A DNA stretch of 64,000 bases from Lewinellaceae bacterium (GTDB lineage Bacteria > Bacteroidota > Bacteroidia > Chitinophagales > Saprospiraceae), in NCBI GenBank assembly GCA_020636215.1, contig JACJYG010000007.1, positions 558,001-622,000 on the forward strand. The letters are read 5' to 3'. How positions within the stretch are numbered: position 1 is the first letter of the stretch; every line of letters begins with the position of its first letter. Positions 26,264 to 34,537 of this stretch are shown here, one piece after another. Under the pieces are notes generated by a model, which worked only from the letters and a program-made list of their open reading frames with translations, ran no database searches and was not told the origin of the DNA. The translations under genes and the position numbers were made by a program.

Positions 26264-27037
26264 TTACCCCTCCTGCCGAAAGATCTTGCCCATTAATTGA
26301 AAAAGCTCGGGATGCTTGCGTTCAAACTGTTCCGGCTGGCTGAAAAAATATTCTCCGGCCACACTCAGGAATTCCGCTTCATTAGTGGCCCCATACGGAT
26401 TGATATCCGAATCGTTGTCCTTGATCTCTTCGATCTCGTGATGCATCATCCGTAGCCAGGGCACTACATATTCATGGGGAATTAACATTTCCGGGATGCC
26501 GTCGGTAGAGCCGTCTGCTTTATCCAGCAGGTGGATGAATTCATGTATACCCACGTTCTGCCGCCGTTCCGGATGGGCGAAACTATCCAGCAATGCCGGC
26601 TTCGAGAGGATCATCATCCGGTTCATCGCCCCGCTGCCCACCATGCCGATGATGTTGCGTTGGGCATTTTGCACCTGGTAGTCTTCATCAAAATTATCCG
26701 GGTAGAGCAGTACTTCGTTGAGGTGGCGATACCGCCAACCCGGGAAGCCAAAGAGTGGGATGACCGCACTGGCCGCTACCAGCATCCGGTCGAGGGCCGT
26801 TACTTCCGTCTCCACTCCAGTGATGGTGACCTCCTCGAGAAAGCCCGCTACAGCTTGCTCAAAGCGCTGTTTGTCTTTTGCCGGAAGGCGCCGGTAAAAG
26901 GCTACCTGCTGTTCAAGTATGCGCCGGTCCGGTTCCCCAAGGGCCGCTACCCGTCGCTTCCGGAAAAACCAGAACCAGGCCAGCCAACTCAGAAAGGCCA
27001 GCAAGGAGAAGGAGAGGAGAAGGGCAGGAGTGGGCAT
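26264..27037 (-). CDS. Zinc-dependent peptidase, MtfA family (M90)
   Basis: A 257-residue protein with one N-terminal membrane helix (LLLSFSLLAFLSWLAWFWFF, residues about 5-24) and the metallopeptidase motif HEFIHLLD near residue 165 with a downstream Glu in the NEAEF region. The core NIIGMVG and MILSKPALLDSF are typical of MtfA, which in E. coli is a cytosolic peptidase linked to the glucose-PTS regulator Mlc. The N-terminal anchor here differs from E. coli MtfA but is common in Bacteroidota. It is followed by the SET gene after 49 bp. Confidence 0.88.
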   Translation of the reverse strand: MPTPALLLSFSLLAFLSWLAWFWFFRKRRVAALGEPDRRILEQQVAFYRRLPAKDKQRFEQAVAGFLEEVTITGVETEVTALDRMLVAASAVIPLFGFPGWRYRHLNEVLLYPDNFDEDYQVQNAQRNIIGMVGSGAMNRMMILSKPALLDSFAHPERRQNVGIHEFIHLLDKADGSTDGIPEMLIPHEYVVPWLRMMHHEIEEIKDNDSDINPYGATNEAEFLSVAGEYFFSQPEQFERKHPELFQLMGKIFRQEG

Positions 27038-27116
27038 AGGGTGAAATATTTTGCCTCAAATTACAAAAGAAAACCAGGAAAGATGGAAGGCGGGCAGATT
27101 CGCCTTAACTGTCAGA

Positions 27117-27998
27117 TCAAGTCTTGGCTATTACCCCCAAACACTCCCGCAGCCTCTCCCTCCAATGCTTCAGTTCCAACCCCCACACAGCCTTGATCTT
27201 GCTTTTATTCAACACACTATAGGGAGGCCGGTGAGCCGGCAGGGGATAATCTTTCGTTTCAATGGGCAATACCTTACAATCGATCCCTGCTATTTCAAAA
27301 ATGGCTAACGCGAAATCGTACCAGCTGCAAACGCCTTCGTCACTGTAATGGTAAATACCGCTGAGCAACTCCTTGGGTACTTCCCCTTTATCCACTTTGG
27401 TGAGAATGTCCAGCGTAGCCTGCGCCAGGCCGCGGGCGTAGGTAGGGCTGCCTACCTGATCAAATACAACGCCCAGGCTTTCGCGTTCCCGGCCTAGCCG
27501 TAGCATTGTCTTTACGAAGTTATGGCCAAAAGAAGAGTATACCCAGGAGGTTCGCAGAATCATGGTTAAAGGGTTGCTGGCGCGGACGGCCTGCTCGCCT
27601 TCCAGCTTGGTGATGGCGTATACACTCCGTGGGGTGGTGGCGTCCCCTTCCTGGAGAGGGATATTCTGGGCGTTGTGGTAAACATAGTCGGAAGAGTAGT
27701 GGATCAGAGGGATACCCTGCCGGGCACAACCCTCGGCCAGCCAGCGGGCAGCGTCTACATTACCCAAACGGGCGGCATCCGGCTCACTTTCCGCGCGGTC
27801 TACGGCGGTGTAGGCCGCACAATTGATACAGTAGTCGAATCGGTTATGGGTGAAAAATTGAAACACCGCCGGCTCATCTGTGACATCCAGTACCTGCCGG
27901 TTTGTAAAAGTAAAGGCAAAACCAGCGTAGCGCTCTGCCAGTACCTGAAATTCTCGCCCCAACTGCCCGTTAGCTCCGGTAACCAATATGCTGCTCAT
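27117..27998 (-). CDS. rfbD: dTDP-4-dehydrorhamnose reductase
   Basis: A 293-residue short-chain dehydrogenase-like protein with VTGANGQLGREF (residues 6-17), the characteristic NCAAYTAVDRAE, STDYV-like SSDYVYH and the YxxxK (YAITK) pair, then LRTSWVYS. It reduces dTDP-4-keto-L-rhamnose to dTDP-L-rhamnose in the cytoplasm, using NAD(P)H. rfbC is 1.5 kb away on the same strand, whereas rfbA and rfbB are not in the window. The start lies only 12 bp from MITE-like element A2, which therefore occupies the promoter region. Confidence 0.93.
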   Translation of the reverse strand: MSSILVTGANGQLGREFQVLAERYAGFAFTFTNRQVLDVTDEPAVFQFFTHNRFDYCINCAAYTAVDRAESEPDAARLGNVDAARWLAEGCARQGIPLIHYSSDYVYHNAQNIPLQEGDATTPRSVYAITKLEGEQAVRASNPLTMILRTSWVYSSFGHNFVKTMLRLGRERESLGVVFDQVGSPTYARGLAQATLDILTKVDKGEVPKELLSGIYHYSDEGVCSWYDFALAIFEIAGIDCKVLPIETKDYPLPAHRPPYSVLNKSKIKAVWGLELKHWRERLRECLGVIAKT

Positions 27999-28010
27999 AT
28001 GAGGATATTA

Positions 28011-28174
28011 AGAACTTGTTTAAAATTCGTTTTTGGGAATGAAAAGGATTCATTTTTTGGTGAGACAAGGCTCTTTTTGAAGTGCATACCTGGAAGGTAT
28101 GGACAAAAAAAGGAACGAAGTATCACCGAAAAAGGGGCATTTTCAACCCGAAGTATGAAATTTAAACAAGTTCT
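28011..28174 (-). repeat. Type A palindromic MITE-like element, copy A2
   Basis: A 164-bp element identical by eye to A1 (3602-3765) but in opposite orientation, bounded by TA dinucleotides. It fills the gap between rfbD and a small membrane-protein gene, both on the minus strand. It therefore lies immediately upstream of rfbD and would be transcribed by read-through or act as promoter or hairpin. Confidence 0.88.
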
Positions 28175-28226
28175 AAAGCAAAAAACCACAAATTCGGCCC
28201 TTGATATAACCATTGGTTGAGGCCCA

Positions 28227-28724
28227 CTAATGGGCAGCTAAGATAAGATAAACCACCAAAACAACCGGCACACCAACACCTACTCCGTATAACCAGCCAA
28301 ACAGCTTTAGCCGGAAAGCAGGGAGGCCTACTGGAGGCCACATGCTTTCGAGGATAAGCCCCAGATTATATATCAGATTGGCCAGGCCCATGTAAACCAT
28401 ATAAGCAGCCAACTGAAAGCAAAAAAACAGCCAGTTGAATTGAAATTCAGAAAACCTATACCATTTGAATTGGTAATACTGCAGCACGTAATAGAGCATC
28501 ATGGCGGCCATTCCCGCCAAAGCCAGTCCCCGGTTGAATCGGCTGCGCCGGGCTTCCCACCACTCGAAAGGCTCATTAACCGATTGGCCTTTTGTCATCT
28601 CTGCATCCAGGGTTTCAGAAGCCTCCGGCTCGCGCCCTTGTATGCTATGCAACAAGTAAATGAAAAGAGGTAAAATTCCCAGGCCCATAATAACGGCCAG
28701 TACGATAAACAAAGCTTCGGTCAT
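28227..28724 (-). CDS. Small membrane protein of unknown function (4 helices)
   Basis: A 165-residue protein with four predicted membrane segments: LFIVLAVIMGLGILPLFIYL at the N-terminus, about residues 70-85, 95-115, and a last one ending in GVGVPVVLVVYLILAAH. Between helices 1 and 2 lies an acidic loop (REPEASETLDAEM). No recognisable motif is seen. It overlaps the GNAT gene by 4 bp (ATGA), so the two genes are translationally coupled. Confidence 0.75.
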   Translation of the reverse strand: MTEALFIVLAVIMGLGILPLFIYLLHSIQGREPEASETLDAEMTKGQSVNEPFEWWEARRSRFNRGLALAGMAAMMLYYVLQYYQFKWYRFSEFQFNWLFFCFQLAAYMVYMGLANLIYNLGLILESMWPPVGLPAFRLKLFGWLYGVGVGVPVVLVVYLILAAH

Positions 28725-29164
28725 GTATATAGCATAACATACTTGTCCAATCCCGGGCCGAATCCATCTTTGACTATTTCGACAGTTCGGTAGCCCATTT
28801 TTTGATAAAACAAAAAAGTGTGTTGAGAGGTGCTGAGGCGACGTTCAAATGTTGGATGCTTTTCCCGCATCCTTTCCAGGCGGAATTCGGTGAGCTGTCG
28901 GCCATAGCCCTTGCCGTGATACTCCTGATGGATCATTCCCCATGCCAGGTTGGCCAGTTGCAGTTCTGGTAAAGTGTAATAACCGCCACACCCAATTACC
29001 TGCTGGCCAACTTCCAGGACGAAATAGTCCTCAAGCCCGGGTTTATCCAGCCAATTGGTAAATAGCAGGAGTTCCTCCGGAGCGAAGTACTTCGGTAGGT
29101 TGCTCCGGAAGATCGCCAGGCAAGCTTCCCGGTCTGCGGGCATATAGGCTCGAATGTTTGGCAT
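28721..29164 (-). CDS. GNAT family N-acetyltransferase
   Basis: A 147-residue protein from ATG 29164 (MPNIRAYMPADREACLAIF). An ATG four codons upstream (29176) is an alternative. The acetyl-CoA binding motif A is visible as MIHQEYHGKGYGRQLTEFRL (Q/RxxGxG/A), and FLFYQKMGYRTVE is the usual GNAT C-terminal strand. It probably acetylates a small molecule or peptide. It overlaps the downstream membrane-protein gene by 4 bp. Upstream lies an AT-rich 15-bp repeat array. Confidence 0.85.
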   Translation of the reverse strand: MPNIRAYMPADREACLAIFRSNLPKYFAPEELLLFTNWLDKPGLEDYFVLEVGQQVIGCGGYYTLPELQLANLAWGMIHQEYHGKGYGRQLTEFRLERMREKHPTFERRLSTSQHTFLFYQKMGYRTVEIVKDGFGPGLDKYVMLYT

Positions 29165-29281
29165 GGGCTTTCGCATTTTGGTAAATCTGCGCTCAAGTTA
29201 GGGATATAGCGGGAAATGTAAAGAAAACCAGCCAGAGTGGGGACTGAAGGGGGGGCGAAAAGCAGGAAAAAAGAAAAAAGT

Positions 29282-29409
29282 ATAATGATTATAAAAATAA
29301 TGATTACTTATATAATGATGATGAAAATAACGATTACAAAATCAATGATGATTTAAATAATCATTATTTATATAACGATTATAAAAATAATGATTATGTA
29401 TGTAACGAT
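29282..29409. repeat. AT-rich degenerate tandem repeat, 15-bp period
   Basis: About eight and a half consecutive 15-bp units with consensus ATAAYGATTATWWAA. Unit starts are at 29282, 29297, 29312, 29327, 29342, 29357, 29372 and 29387, with a partial unit at 29402. The units vary mainly in the last six bases and in the C/T of AAYGAT. There is no coding content. It lies in the 296-bp gap between rfbC and the GNAT gene. Confidence 0.85.
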
Positions 29410-29460
29410 ATTTCCCTCTTTTTTACCCCCTCAGAAAAACCTTTAGGCTTTGTACTGCCT

Positions 29461-30006
29461 TCACCCTCGCCTGTGTTCCCCAAATTCCGGAAGCAGAAGG
29501 TCCTTTTCGGATAGCATGGCCTGCTCCGGGCGGATCTCCCAATCGATATTCAGAGATGGGTCGTCGAAGCGGATGCCCCCTTCGTGTTCTTTTGAATAGA
29601 AATTATCACACTTATAAAAGAATTCTGCCGATTCACTCAACACCACATACCCATGCGCAAAACCCCGGGGCACGAAAAGTTGCCATTTGTTCTCAGCACT
29701 GAGGCGGACACTATATGATTGCCCGTAGGTAGAGGAATCTTCCCGCAGGTCAACGGCAACGTCCAGGACTTCACCTTCCAGTACCCGTACCAACTTGGCC
29801 TGGGCAAAGGGCGCTACCTGGTAATGAAGGCCCCGTAGCACCCCAAAGGTAGAGCGCGCCTGATTGTCCTGAACAAACCGGGCCGCAATGCCGGCTGTTT
29901 CAAATTCCTTCTGATTGAATGCTTCAAAGAAGTAGCCACGGCTATCTTCCCAAATTTTGGGCTTGAATATTTTCAACCCGGGGAGTGGCGTGTCAATGAA
30001 TGGCAT
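29461..30006 (-). CDS. rfbC: dTDP-4-dehydrorhamnose 3,5-epimerase
   Basis: A 181-residue protein with the complete RmlC signature: PLPGLKIFKPKIWEDSRGYFFE at the start, FVQDNQARS, VLRGLHYQ (catalytic His), KLVRVLEGEVLDVAVDLR, PRGFAHGY and the Tyr/Asp region FYKCDNFYS. It epimerises dTDP-4-keto-6-deoxyglucose at C3 and C5 on the way to dTDP-L-rhamnose. It begins 5 bp after the end of der on the same strand, a compact arrangement, and provides substrate for rfbD about 1.5 kb away. Confidence 0.95.
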   Translation of the reverse strand: MPFIDTPLPGLKIFKPKIWEDSRGYFFEAFNQKEFETAGIAARFVQDNQARSTFGVLRGLHYQVAPFAQAKLVRVLEGEVLDVAVDLREDSSTYGQSYSVRLSAENKWQLFVPRGFAHGYVVLSESAEFFYKCDNFYSKEHEGGIRFDDPSLNIDWEIRPEQAMLSEKDLLLPEFGEHRRG

Positions 30007-30011
30007 GGTTA

Positions 30012-31319
30012 TTATTTCTGTCGGAAAAATACACTGATCGGCACCCCGGTGAAGCTGAAATGCTTCCGCAACTGATTCTCCAGGTAGTTGCGGTAGTTGT
30101 CCTTCACGTGTTTGGGGTTGTTGCAGAAAAACGCAAAGGCCGGGAAGTAAGTCGGCAGTTGCGTAACGTATTTGATCTTGACAAAACGGCCACGGTGGGA
30201 AGGCGGCGGATAACGCTCGATGGCTTCCAGCATCACCTCATTGAGTACGGAAGTTTTTATTTTCCGGCTTCGGTTCTCATAGACTTCCAGCCCTACCTCA
30301 ATGGCTTTGAAGATACGAGTCTTATCAATGGCTGAAATAAAAACAAGCGGAACATCAGTGAAAGGAGCAATACGCTTGCGTAATTCCTCCTCATAATCCC
30401 GCGCGGTATTGGTTTCCTTATCTACCAGGTCCCATTTGTTGATAAGGATGACAATGCCTTTATTGCGGCGTTGCGCCAGACGGAAAATACTCATATCCTG
30501 AGTTTCCATACCTTGCTGGGCATCGATCATCAATAGACAGATATCGGCCTCTTCAATGGCTTTAATAGCCCGCATAACGGAATAAAACTCCAGGTTTTCC
30601 TGCACCCTCGACTTCTTGCGGATGCCCGCCGTATCAATCAACAGGAATTCCTTGCCGAATTTGGTGTATTTGGTGTGAATGGAATCCCGGGTAGTGCCGG
30701 CGATATCGGTGACGATGTTCCGCTCTTCTCCCAACAAGGCATTGGTCAGTGAGGACTTGCCCACATTGGGCTGCCCGACAATGGCAAACTTCGGCAGTGC
30801 ATCCTCTGCCGGCTCTTCGTCGGCCTCGATATGTTCGGACACCGCGTCCAGCAACTCCCCCGAACCACTGCCAGTAAGAGAAGACAGGAAGAAAGTCTCT
30901 TCAAACCCAAGGCTCCAGAATTCGTTAGCTTCCATCATCCGGGTGTTGTTGTCCACCTTGTTGACCGCCAGAAATACCGGCTTTTTGGAGCGGCGCAACA
31001 TATCTGCCATCTCCTCGTCAAGGTCGGTAATACCCGTCGTGACGTCCACCATTAAGATGATAACCCGGGCTTCTTCCAGGGCGATCTCCACCTGCGACCG
31101 AATTGCTGCTTCGAATACATCGTCCGAATCCTTGACAAACCCTCCGGTATCCACAACAGCAAATGTTTTGCCGTTCCAAAAACTCGTTCCGTATTGCCGG
31201 TCCCGCGTCACACCACTCGTATCATCGATGATGGCCTGCCGCTCTCCGATCAGACGATTGTAAAAAGTCGACTTCCCTACATTGGGCCGTCCAACTATGG
31301 CTACTATATTGTTACTCAT
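30012..31319 (-). CDS. der: Ribosome-associated GTPase Der (EngA)
   Basis: From ATG 31319 the protein has 435 residues. A longer in-frame extension of 24 residues is not needed, because MSNNIVAIVGRPNVGKST is the canonical start. Two tandem G domains are visible: GRPNVGKS, DTGGF and NKVD in the first; GQPNVGKSS, DTAGIRKK and NKWD in the second. A C-terminal KH-like domain ends in GVPISVFFRQK. It acts in late assembly of the 50S subunit. A promoter-like TATCTTTG lies 20-27 bp upstream. era lies directly upstream in the genome order. Confidence 0.97.
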   Translation of the reverse strand: MSNNIVAIVGRPNVGKSTFYNRLIGERQAIIDDTSGVTRDRQYGTSFWNGKTFAVVDTGGFVKDSDDVFEAAIRSQVEIALEEARVIILMVDVTTGITDLDEEMADMLRRSKKPVFLAVNKVDNNTRMMEANEFWSLGFEETFFLSSLTGSGSGELLDAVSEHIEADEEPAEDALPKFAIVGQPNVGKSSLTNALLGEERNIVTDIAGTTRDSIHTKYTKFGKEFLLIDTAGIRKKSRVQENLEFYSVMRAIKAIEEADICLLMIDAQQGMETQDMSIFRLAQRRNKGIVILINKWDLVDKETNTARDYEEELRKRIAPFTDVPLVFISAIDKTRIFKAIEVGLEVYENRSRKIKTSVLNEVMLEAIERYPPPSHRGRFVKIKYVTQLPTYFPAFAFFCNNPKHVKDNYRNYLENQLRKHFSFTGVPISVFFRQK

Positions 31320-31338
31320 GATTCTTAAATAAAGGGCA

Positions 31339-31346
31339 CAAAGATA
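31339..31346 (-). promoter_or_regulatory. Bacteroidota-type -7 box (TATCTTTG) for der
   Basis: Minus-strand TATCTTTG fits TAnnTTTG and lies 20 bp before the der ATG, giving a very short leader. It separates der transcriptionally from era. Confidence 0.6.
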
Positions 31347-31373
31347 CTCTTTTTCAGGTAGGATTAAGCTAAA

Positions 31374-31423
31374 AGGCCAAAAGGACGTCACACCACCAAA
31401 GGTGGCGCTCGGCCTTTTGGCCT
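31374..31423. terminator. Nested hairpin between era and der
   Basis: AGGCCAAAAGG (31374-31384) pairs with CCTTTTGGCCT (31413-31423), and inside lies CCACC AAA GGTGG (31393-31405). The perfect 11-bp outer arms suggest a transcript hairpin after era (minus strand). There is no long T run, so termination is uncertain. Confidence 0.45.
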
Positions 31424-31438
31424 CCTGACGTTTCGGCC

Positions 31439-32335
31439 TTATTGATTATACCCAAAATGCCGCAGCATCCGGTCATCATCCCGCCAGTTGTCCTTGACTT
31501 TGACGTGCATTTCCAGGAATACCTTTTTTTCCAGGAATTTTTCAATATCCTTACGCGCTTCGGTACCCAGTTTCTTGATTGCACTTCCGCCTTTTCCGAT
31601 GATGATCGACTTCTGCGTATTGCGGGCTACATATATTTCGGCGCTAATGCGCACCAATGGCTCGCCCCTGCTTGTCTGCTCCTCTTTGAACGCGGTGATG
31701 ATCACTTCGCAGGAATAAGGGATCTCCTGATGATACAGTTCCAGGATGTTTTCTCGGATGATCTCGCTGATGAAAAAACGCTCGGGGCGGTCGGTAAGTT
31801 GGTCCTTCGGGTAGTATTCCGGCCCTTCGGGCAGGTGCTGCAGGATGATTTCCAGTAGCTTGTCCGTATTGGTCTTATTCAAAGCCGAGATTGGAATCGT
31901 CTCTTTGAAAGGCAGCCATTCATTCCATTTCTGGATGAGCTTTAAGATTTGGGCTTCCCCGGCCTGGTCTATTTTGTTGATGAGAAGAAAAAGTGGCGCT
32001 TCTACAGATTTCAGCCTTCCTATGATCGGGTCGTCTTCCTGATATTGCTCACCTACCTCGGTAACGAACAACATGACGTCCGCATCTTCGAAGGTAGTAT
32101 TGACAAAACGGTTCATTATTTCCTGCATTTTGTAGGCCGGATCTTGTATCATCCCCGGCGTATCGGAAAAGACGATCTGGTAATTATCTTCGCTGAGTAT
32201 GCCAATAATCCGGTGCCGGGTAGTCTGCGGCTTATTGGTGATGATGGACATACGCTCACCCAAAAGAGCATTGAGCAAGGTCGATTTCCCTACGTTGGGC
32301 CTTCCAATGATATTGACAAATCCGGATTTATGCAT
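31439..32335 (-). CDS. era: GTPase Era
   Basis: A 298-residue protein with an N-terminal G domain (GRPNVGKSTLLNALLG, DTPGM, NKID) and a C-terminal KH RNA-binding domain containing IIGKGGSAIKKLG. Era binds the 3' end of 16S rRNA and helps 30S maturation. The length and both domains are normal. It is followed by der on the same strand, a natural pairing of ribosome assembly GTPases. The 84 bp upstream contain CAAACAC/GTGTTTG-rich simple sequence but no clear promoter box. Confidence 0.97.
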   Translation of the reverse strand: MHKSGFVNIIGRPNVGKSTLLNALLGERMSIITNKPQTTRHRIIGILSEDNYQIVFSDTPGMIQDPAYKMQEIMNRFVNTTFEDADVMLFVTEVGEQYQEDDPIIGRLKSVEAPLFLLINKIDQAGEAQILKLIQKWNEWLPFKETIPISALNKTNTDKLLEIILQHLPEGPEYYPKDQLTDRPERFFISEIIRENILELYHQEIPYSCEVIITAFKEEQTSRGEPLVRISAEIYVARNTQKSIIIGKGGSAIKKLGTEARKDIEKFLEKKVFLEMHVKVKDNWRDDDRMLRHFGYNQ

Positions 32336-32419
32336 CAGTGTGTTTGTGTGTTTGTGTATTCGAGTATTTGGGTTGGCGGGTTAGCTCAAACACCCACTAC
32401 TCAAACACATGCTTCTCAT

Positions 32420-33007
32420 TTAACCATTCAAATACTGCCGCCTTTCCCCATTTACCAGTGCATCAACTATCTTCAGTACGCCCCGAGGTTTGTGCGGCCG
32501 CCAGTTGACACCATTGAACTTCGGGCCAAAATTGACGTAGTGTTGAAGCTGGGTGCTGCGCATCTCGTCGGCAACGTGGTCCAGGGTGTTGAGTAAACAT
32601 ATCCAGCCCCCTTCCTCGACAATATCTTCGTACCACTCTTCATAGTAGCAGTCGTCCGAACCATGAAAATTCAGGACATTCTCGCAAATGAGAATGTATT
32701 TCGTAATGCCCTCATCCTGCATGTGGTCAATCACCTTTCGTTTGAGGAACATGATGTCATTGGTCAGGCAGTCGTTCCACTCACCGATCAGTTCGATGAT
32801 GGTGTAACCCAGGTCATAGTCTACATAAATGACCTTGAGGTAAAGGGTTTCAGAGCCCATTTCATCCCATTGCGGATGGATGAAATAGTTGTAAATCTTG
32901 TTCGTGAACCGAAACTCGTCATAAGCTCTCCCGAAAAAGGGCGACCGGCCATCCTCAGCGGCTACGTAGCCATCGCGCCATTTGTAGTAAGGTTCTATGT
33001 CGTGCAT
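32420..33007 (-). CDS. Conserved protein of unknown function (195 aa)
   Basis: A 195-residue acidic protein, rich in Tyr, Trp and Asp/Glu and without signal peptide or membrane segment. It starts MHDIEPYYKWRDGYVAAED and contains FFGRAYDEFRFT, VIYVDYDLGYTI and an acidic aromatic stretch DDCYYEEWYEDIVEEGG. No catalytic motif is apparent. The composition and intact frame argue for a real gene. It lies between era and the DUF3667 gene on the same strand, with gaps of 84 and 74 bp. Confidence 0.75.
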   Translation of the reverse strand: MHDIEPYYKWRDGYVAAEDGRSPFFGRAYDEFRFTNKIYNYFIHPQWDEMGSETLYLKVIYVDYDLGYTIIELIGEWNDCLTNDIMFLKRKVIDHMQDEGITKYILICENVLNFHGSDDCYYEEWYEDIVEEGGWICLLNTLDHVADEMRSTQLQHYVNFGPKFNGVNWRPHKPRGVLKIVDALVNGERRQYLNG

Positions 33008-33081
33008 GTCCTGGCTGAATTAGTTGCTAAAATTGCTTTTGGTTGTGAAAACGCTTTCCCTCAGGTGATTGTTTTTAGCTG

Positions 33082-33873
33082 TTAATGAAGAAAGATCTTG
33101 GAGAAAACGATATAGAGAAGAACGCCCAGAATGACAACAATCATAATGCTTATGAACATCAGAATAAAGCCTACCGTATTGGTTAGAAAACCTTTCCATA
33201 CAGCCTGCCCATAACTGATGCCAAACAGCTGCCGGAAACCAAAGGTGTAATAAACGACAGATAATAAAATTGACAACGGGAAAAGGTAGCTTACCATTTG
33301 CGGGAAAAAGGCGAAAAAGAATACCGGCAGCAGCCCGATGAAGGATAGTTGAGCAGTCCAGTAGGCATTAATAGCCAGATGCTCGGCATAATTGTAGCCC
33401 CGCTTCCGAAAGAGCAATAGAGATACCAGGCTTACAAAGGGCAAAGTCAGCAAAGTAATAAGATTGAGATAAGGCTTGATCTGCTCCTGTACCTTTTCCT
33501 GAGATAACCGGGCCTGCTCTGAAGGCTCCAGGCCCATGGCCCGTTCCTGCACCGAAAGGATCTCATCCTGTTGAAGGTCAAAGATCCCCAGCCATACCGT
33601 AACCACAGTGGCCAGGGTGGCTAAAATGATCAGGTACCTTATGGGGTGAAAATAACGCTTTCGCTTCCCTTCCACATACTCCCGCACCACTTGCCCCGGC
33701 TTGGCCATCAGCCGCTTCATTGTATACCAGAACCCCCTTTCCAGATTCGTAAGAGTCTGGATAAATTCGTTGAGCATGTGCCGGACGGCCAGGCGTTCGG
33801 TAATGGCCTTCTGTCCGCACTCGCTGCAATAGGGCCCATTCAACGGCGCTTCACAGTTTTTACATTGCTCCAT
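33082..33873 (-). CDS. DUF3667 membrane protein with N-terminal zinc ribbon
   Basis: A 263-residue protein that begins with a CxxC...CxxC zinc-ribbon (CKNCEAPLNGPYCSECGQK), then RLAVRHMLNEFIQ, FWYTMKRLMAKPGQVVREY and KRKRYFHPIRY. These are the DUF3667 signature, common in Bacteroidota. About five membrane helices follow from residue 85 (YLIILATLATVVTVWLGIF and later segments). Function is unknown. It ends with a helix GFILMFISIMIVVILGVLLY. The cupin gene lies 2 bp upstream, so both are likely co-transcribed. Confidence 0.85.
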   Translation of the reverse strand: MEQCKNCEAPLNGPYCSECGQKAITERLAVRHMLNEFIQTLTNLERGFWYTMKRLMAKPGQVVREYVEGKRKRYFHPIRYLIILATLATVVTVWLGIFDLQQDEILSVQERAMGLEPSEQARLSQEKVQEQIKPYLNLITLLTLPFVSLVSLLLFRKRGYNYAEHLAINAYWTAQLSFIGLLPVFFFAFFPQMVSYLFPLSILLSVVYYTFGFRQLFGISYGQAVWKGFLTNTVGFILMFISIMIVVILGVLLYIVFSKIFLH

Positions 33874-33875
33874 GA

Positions 33876-34280
33876 TTATTGGCCTAAATTCACCCGGTCT
33901 TTTCCGTCAAAACGGGGCGACTGAATAGAAAGGACTTTCATGGGTTCCTGGCTGGTTACCGATACGCTATGCGCCACACCTTTGGGAATGTTAATGAGGT
34001 CGCCCGCTACTATCCGGTAGCCTTGGCCATTCATTTGTATTATCCCTTCCCCGGCCAGCACCAATACTTGCTCGCTATGCTCCCGGTGAAAATGCGCCGG
34101 CACCGATTTTTTTATCCAAATGACGAAGGAACTGCTCAGTTCGTCACTCTCTAACGGCAGTGTGAAAATGTTTTCAAAATCGGCTGCATTGGGCTGTACA
34201 TTCGGCAGGTTGTATATGCGCTGGCCCCGCACCCACCCGGCGCTCAACAATAACAACAATAACAATAATCCGTTTTTCAT
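33876..34280 (-). CDS. Secreted cupin domain protein
   Basis: A 134-residue protein with a signal peptide made of a long Leu run (MKNGLLLLLLLLSAGWVRGQ) encoded by an AAC/AAT-rich codon stretch on the + strand. A single cupin_2 domain follows: PAHFHREHSEQVLVLAGEG (HxH...E metal-ligand set) and LINIPKGVAHSVSV. It should bind metal and a small ligand in the periplasm; the reaction is unknown. The stop lies 2 bp before the DUF3667 start. Upstream is about 130 bp before the IS256 element. Confidence 0.85.
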   Translation of the reverse strand: MKNGLLLLLLLLSAGWVRGQRIYNLPNVQPNAADFENIFTLPLESDELSSSFVIWIKKSVPAHFHREHSEQVLVLAGEGIIQMNGQGYRIVAGDLINIPKGVAHSVSVTSQEPMKVLSIQSPRFDGKDRVNLGQ

Positions 34281-34486
34281 TTTTTTTACTTTTAATGACT
34301 AATAAGTCCCAATAAAGTTACCAAAAGTTATGCAAACCAATGGACGTCCCCTGGCGTTCCTTTGTTGTCACATCTGTGGAAGGGGGTGTGTTTGGGTGGT
34401 TGAGAAGACAAGAGGGATAGTTCAATCAAGTGTGTCTAAGGTTAATAATTAGGTTACCTTATCGGGAAGCTTTGCTTCCCTGGGAG

Positions 34487-34535
34487 GCGCTTCGCGCCGC
34501 TTGGAGGCCGTAGGCCGGAAAGCGGCGCGAAGCGC
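34487..34535. terminator. Strong hairpin behind the transposase gene inside the IS
   Basis: GCGCTTCGCGCCGCTT (34487-34502) and its exact complement (34520-34535) form a 16-bp GC-rich stem, with an inner GGCC GTA GGCC loop. It starts 2 bp after the transposase stop (minus strand). A second hairpin GGAAGC TTT GCTTCC (34465-34479) follows. These probably end or insulate transposase transcription. Confidence 0.6.
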
Positions 34536-34537
34536 GC

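Noticed and set aside
29282..29409. CRISPR array
   Set aside because: The repeats are directly adjacent 15-bp degenerate units without spacers, and no cas genes are in the window.
30679..31263. 194-codon + strand frame inside der
   Set aside because: It is antisense to the well-supported Der GTPase gene.
32336..32419. CAAACAC-type simple sequence between era and the neighbouring gene as a regulatory repeat
   Set aside because: Too short and irregular to separate from ordinary low-complexity intergenic DNA.
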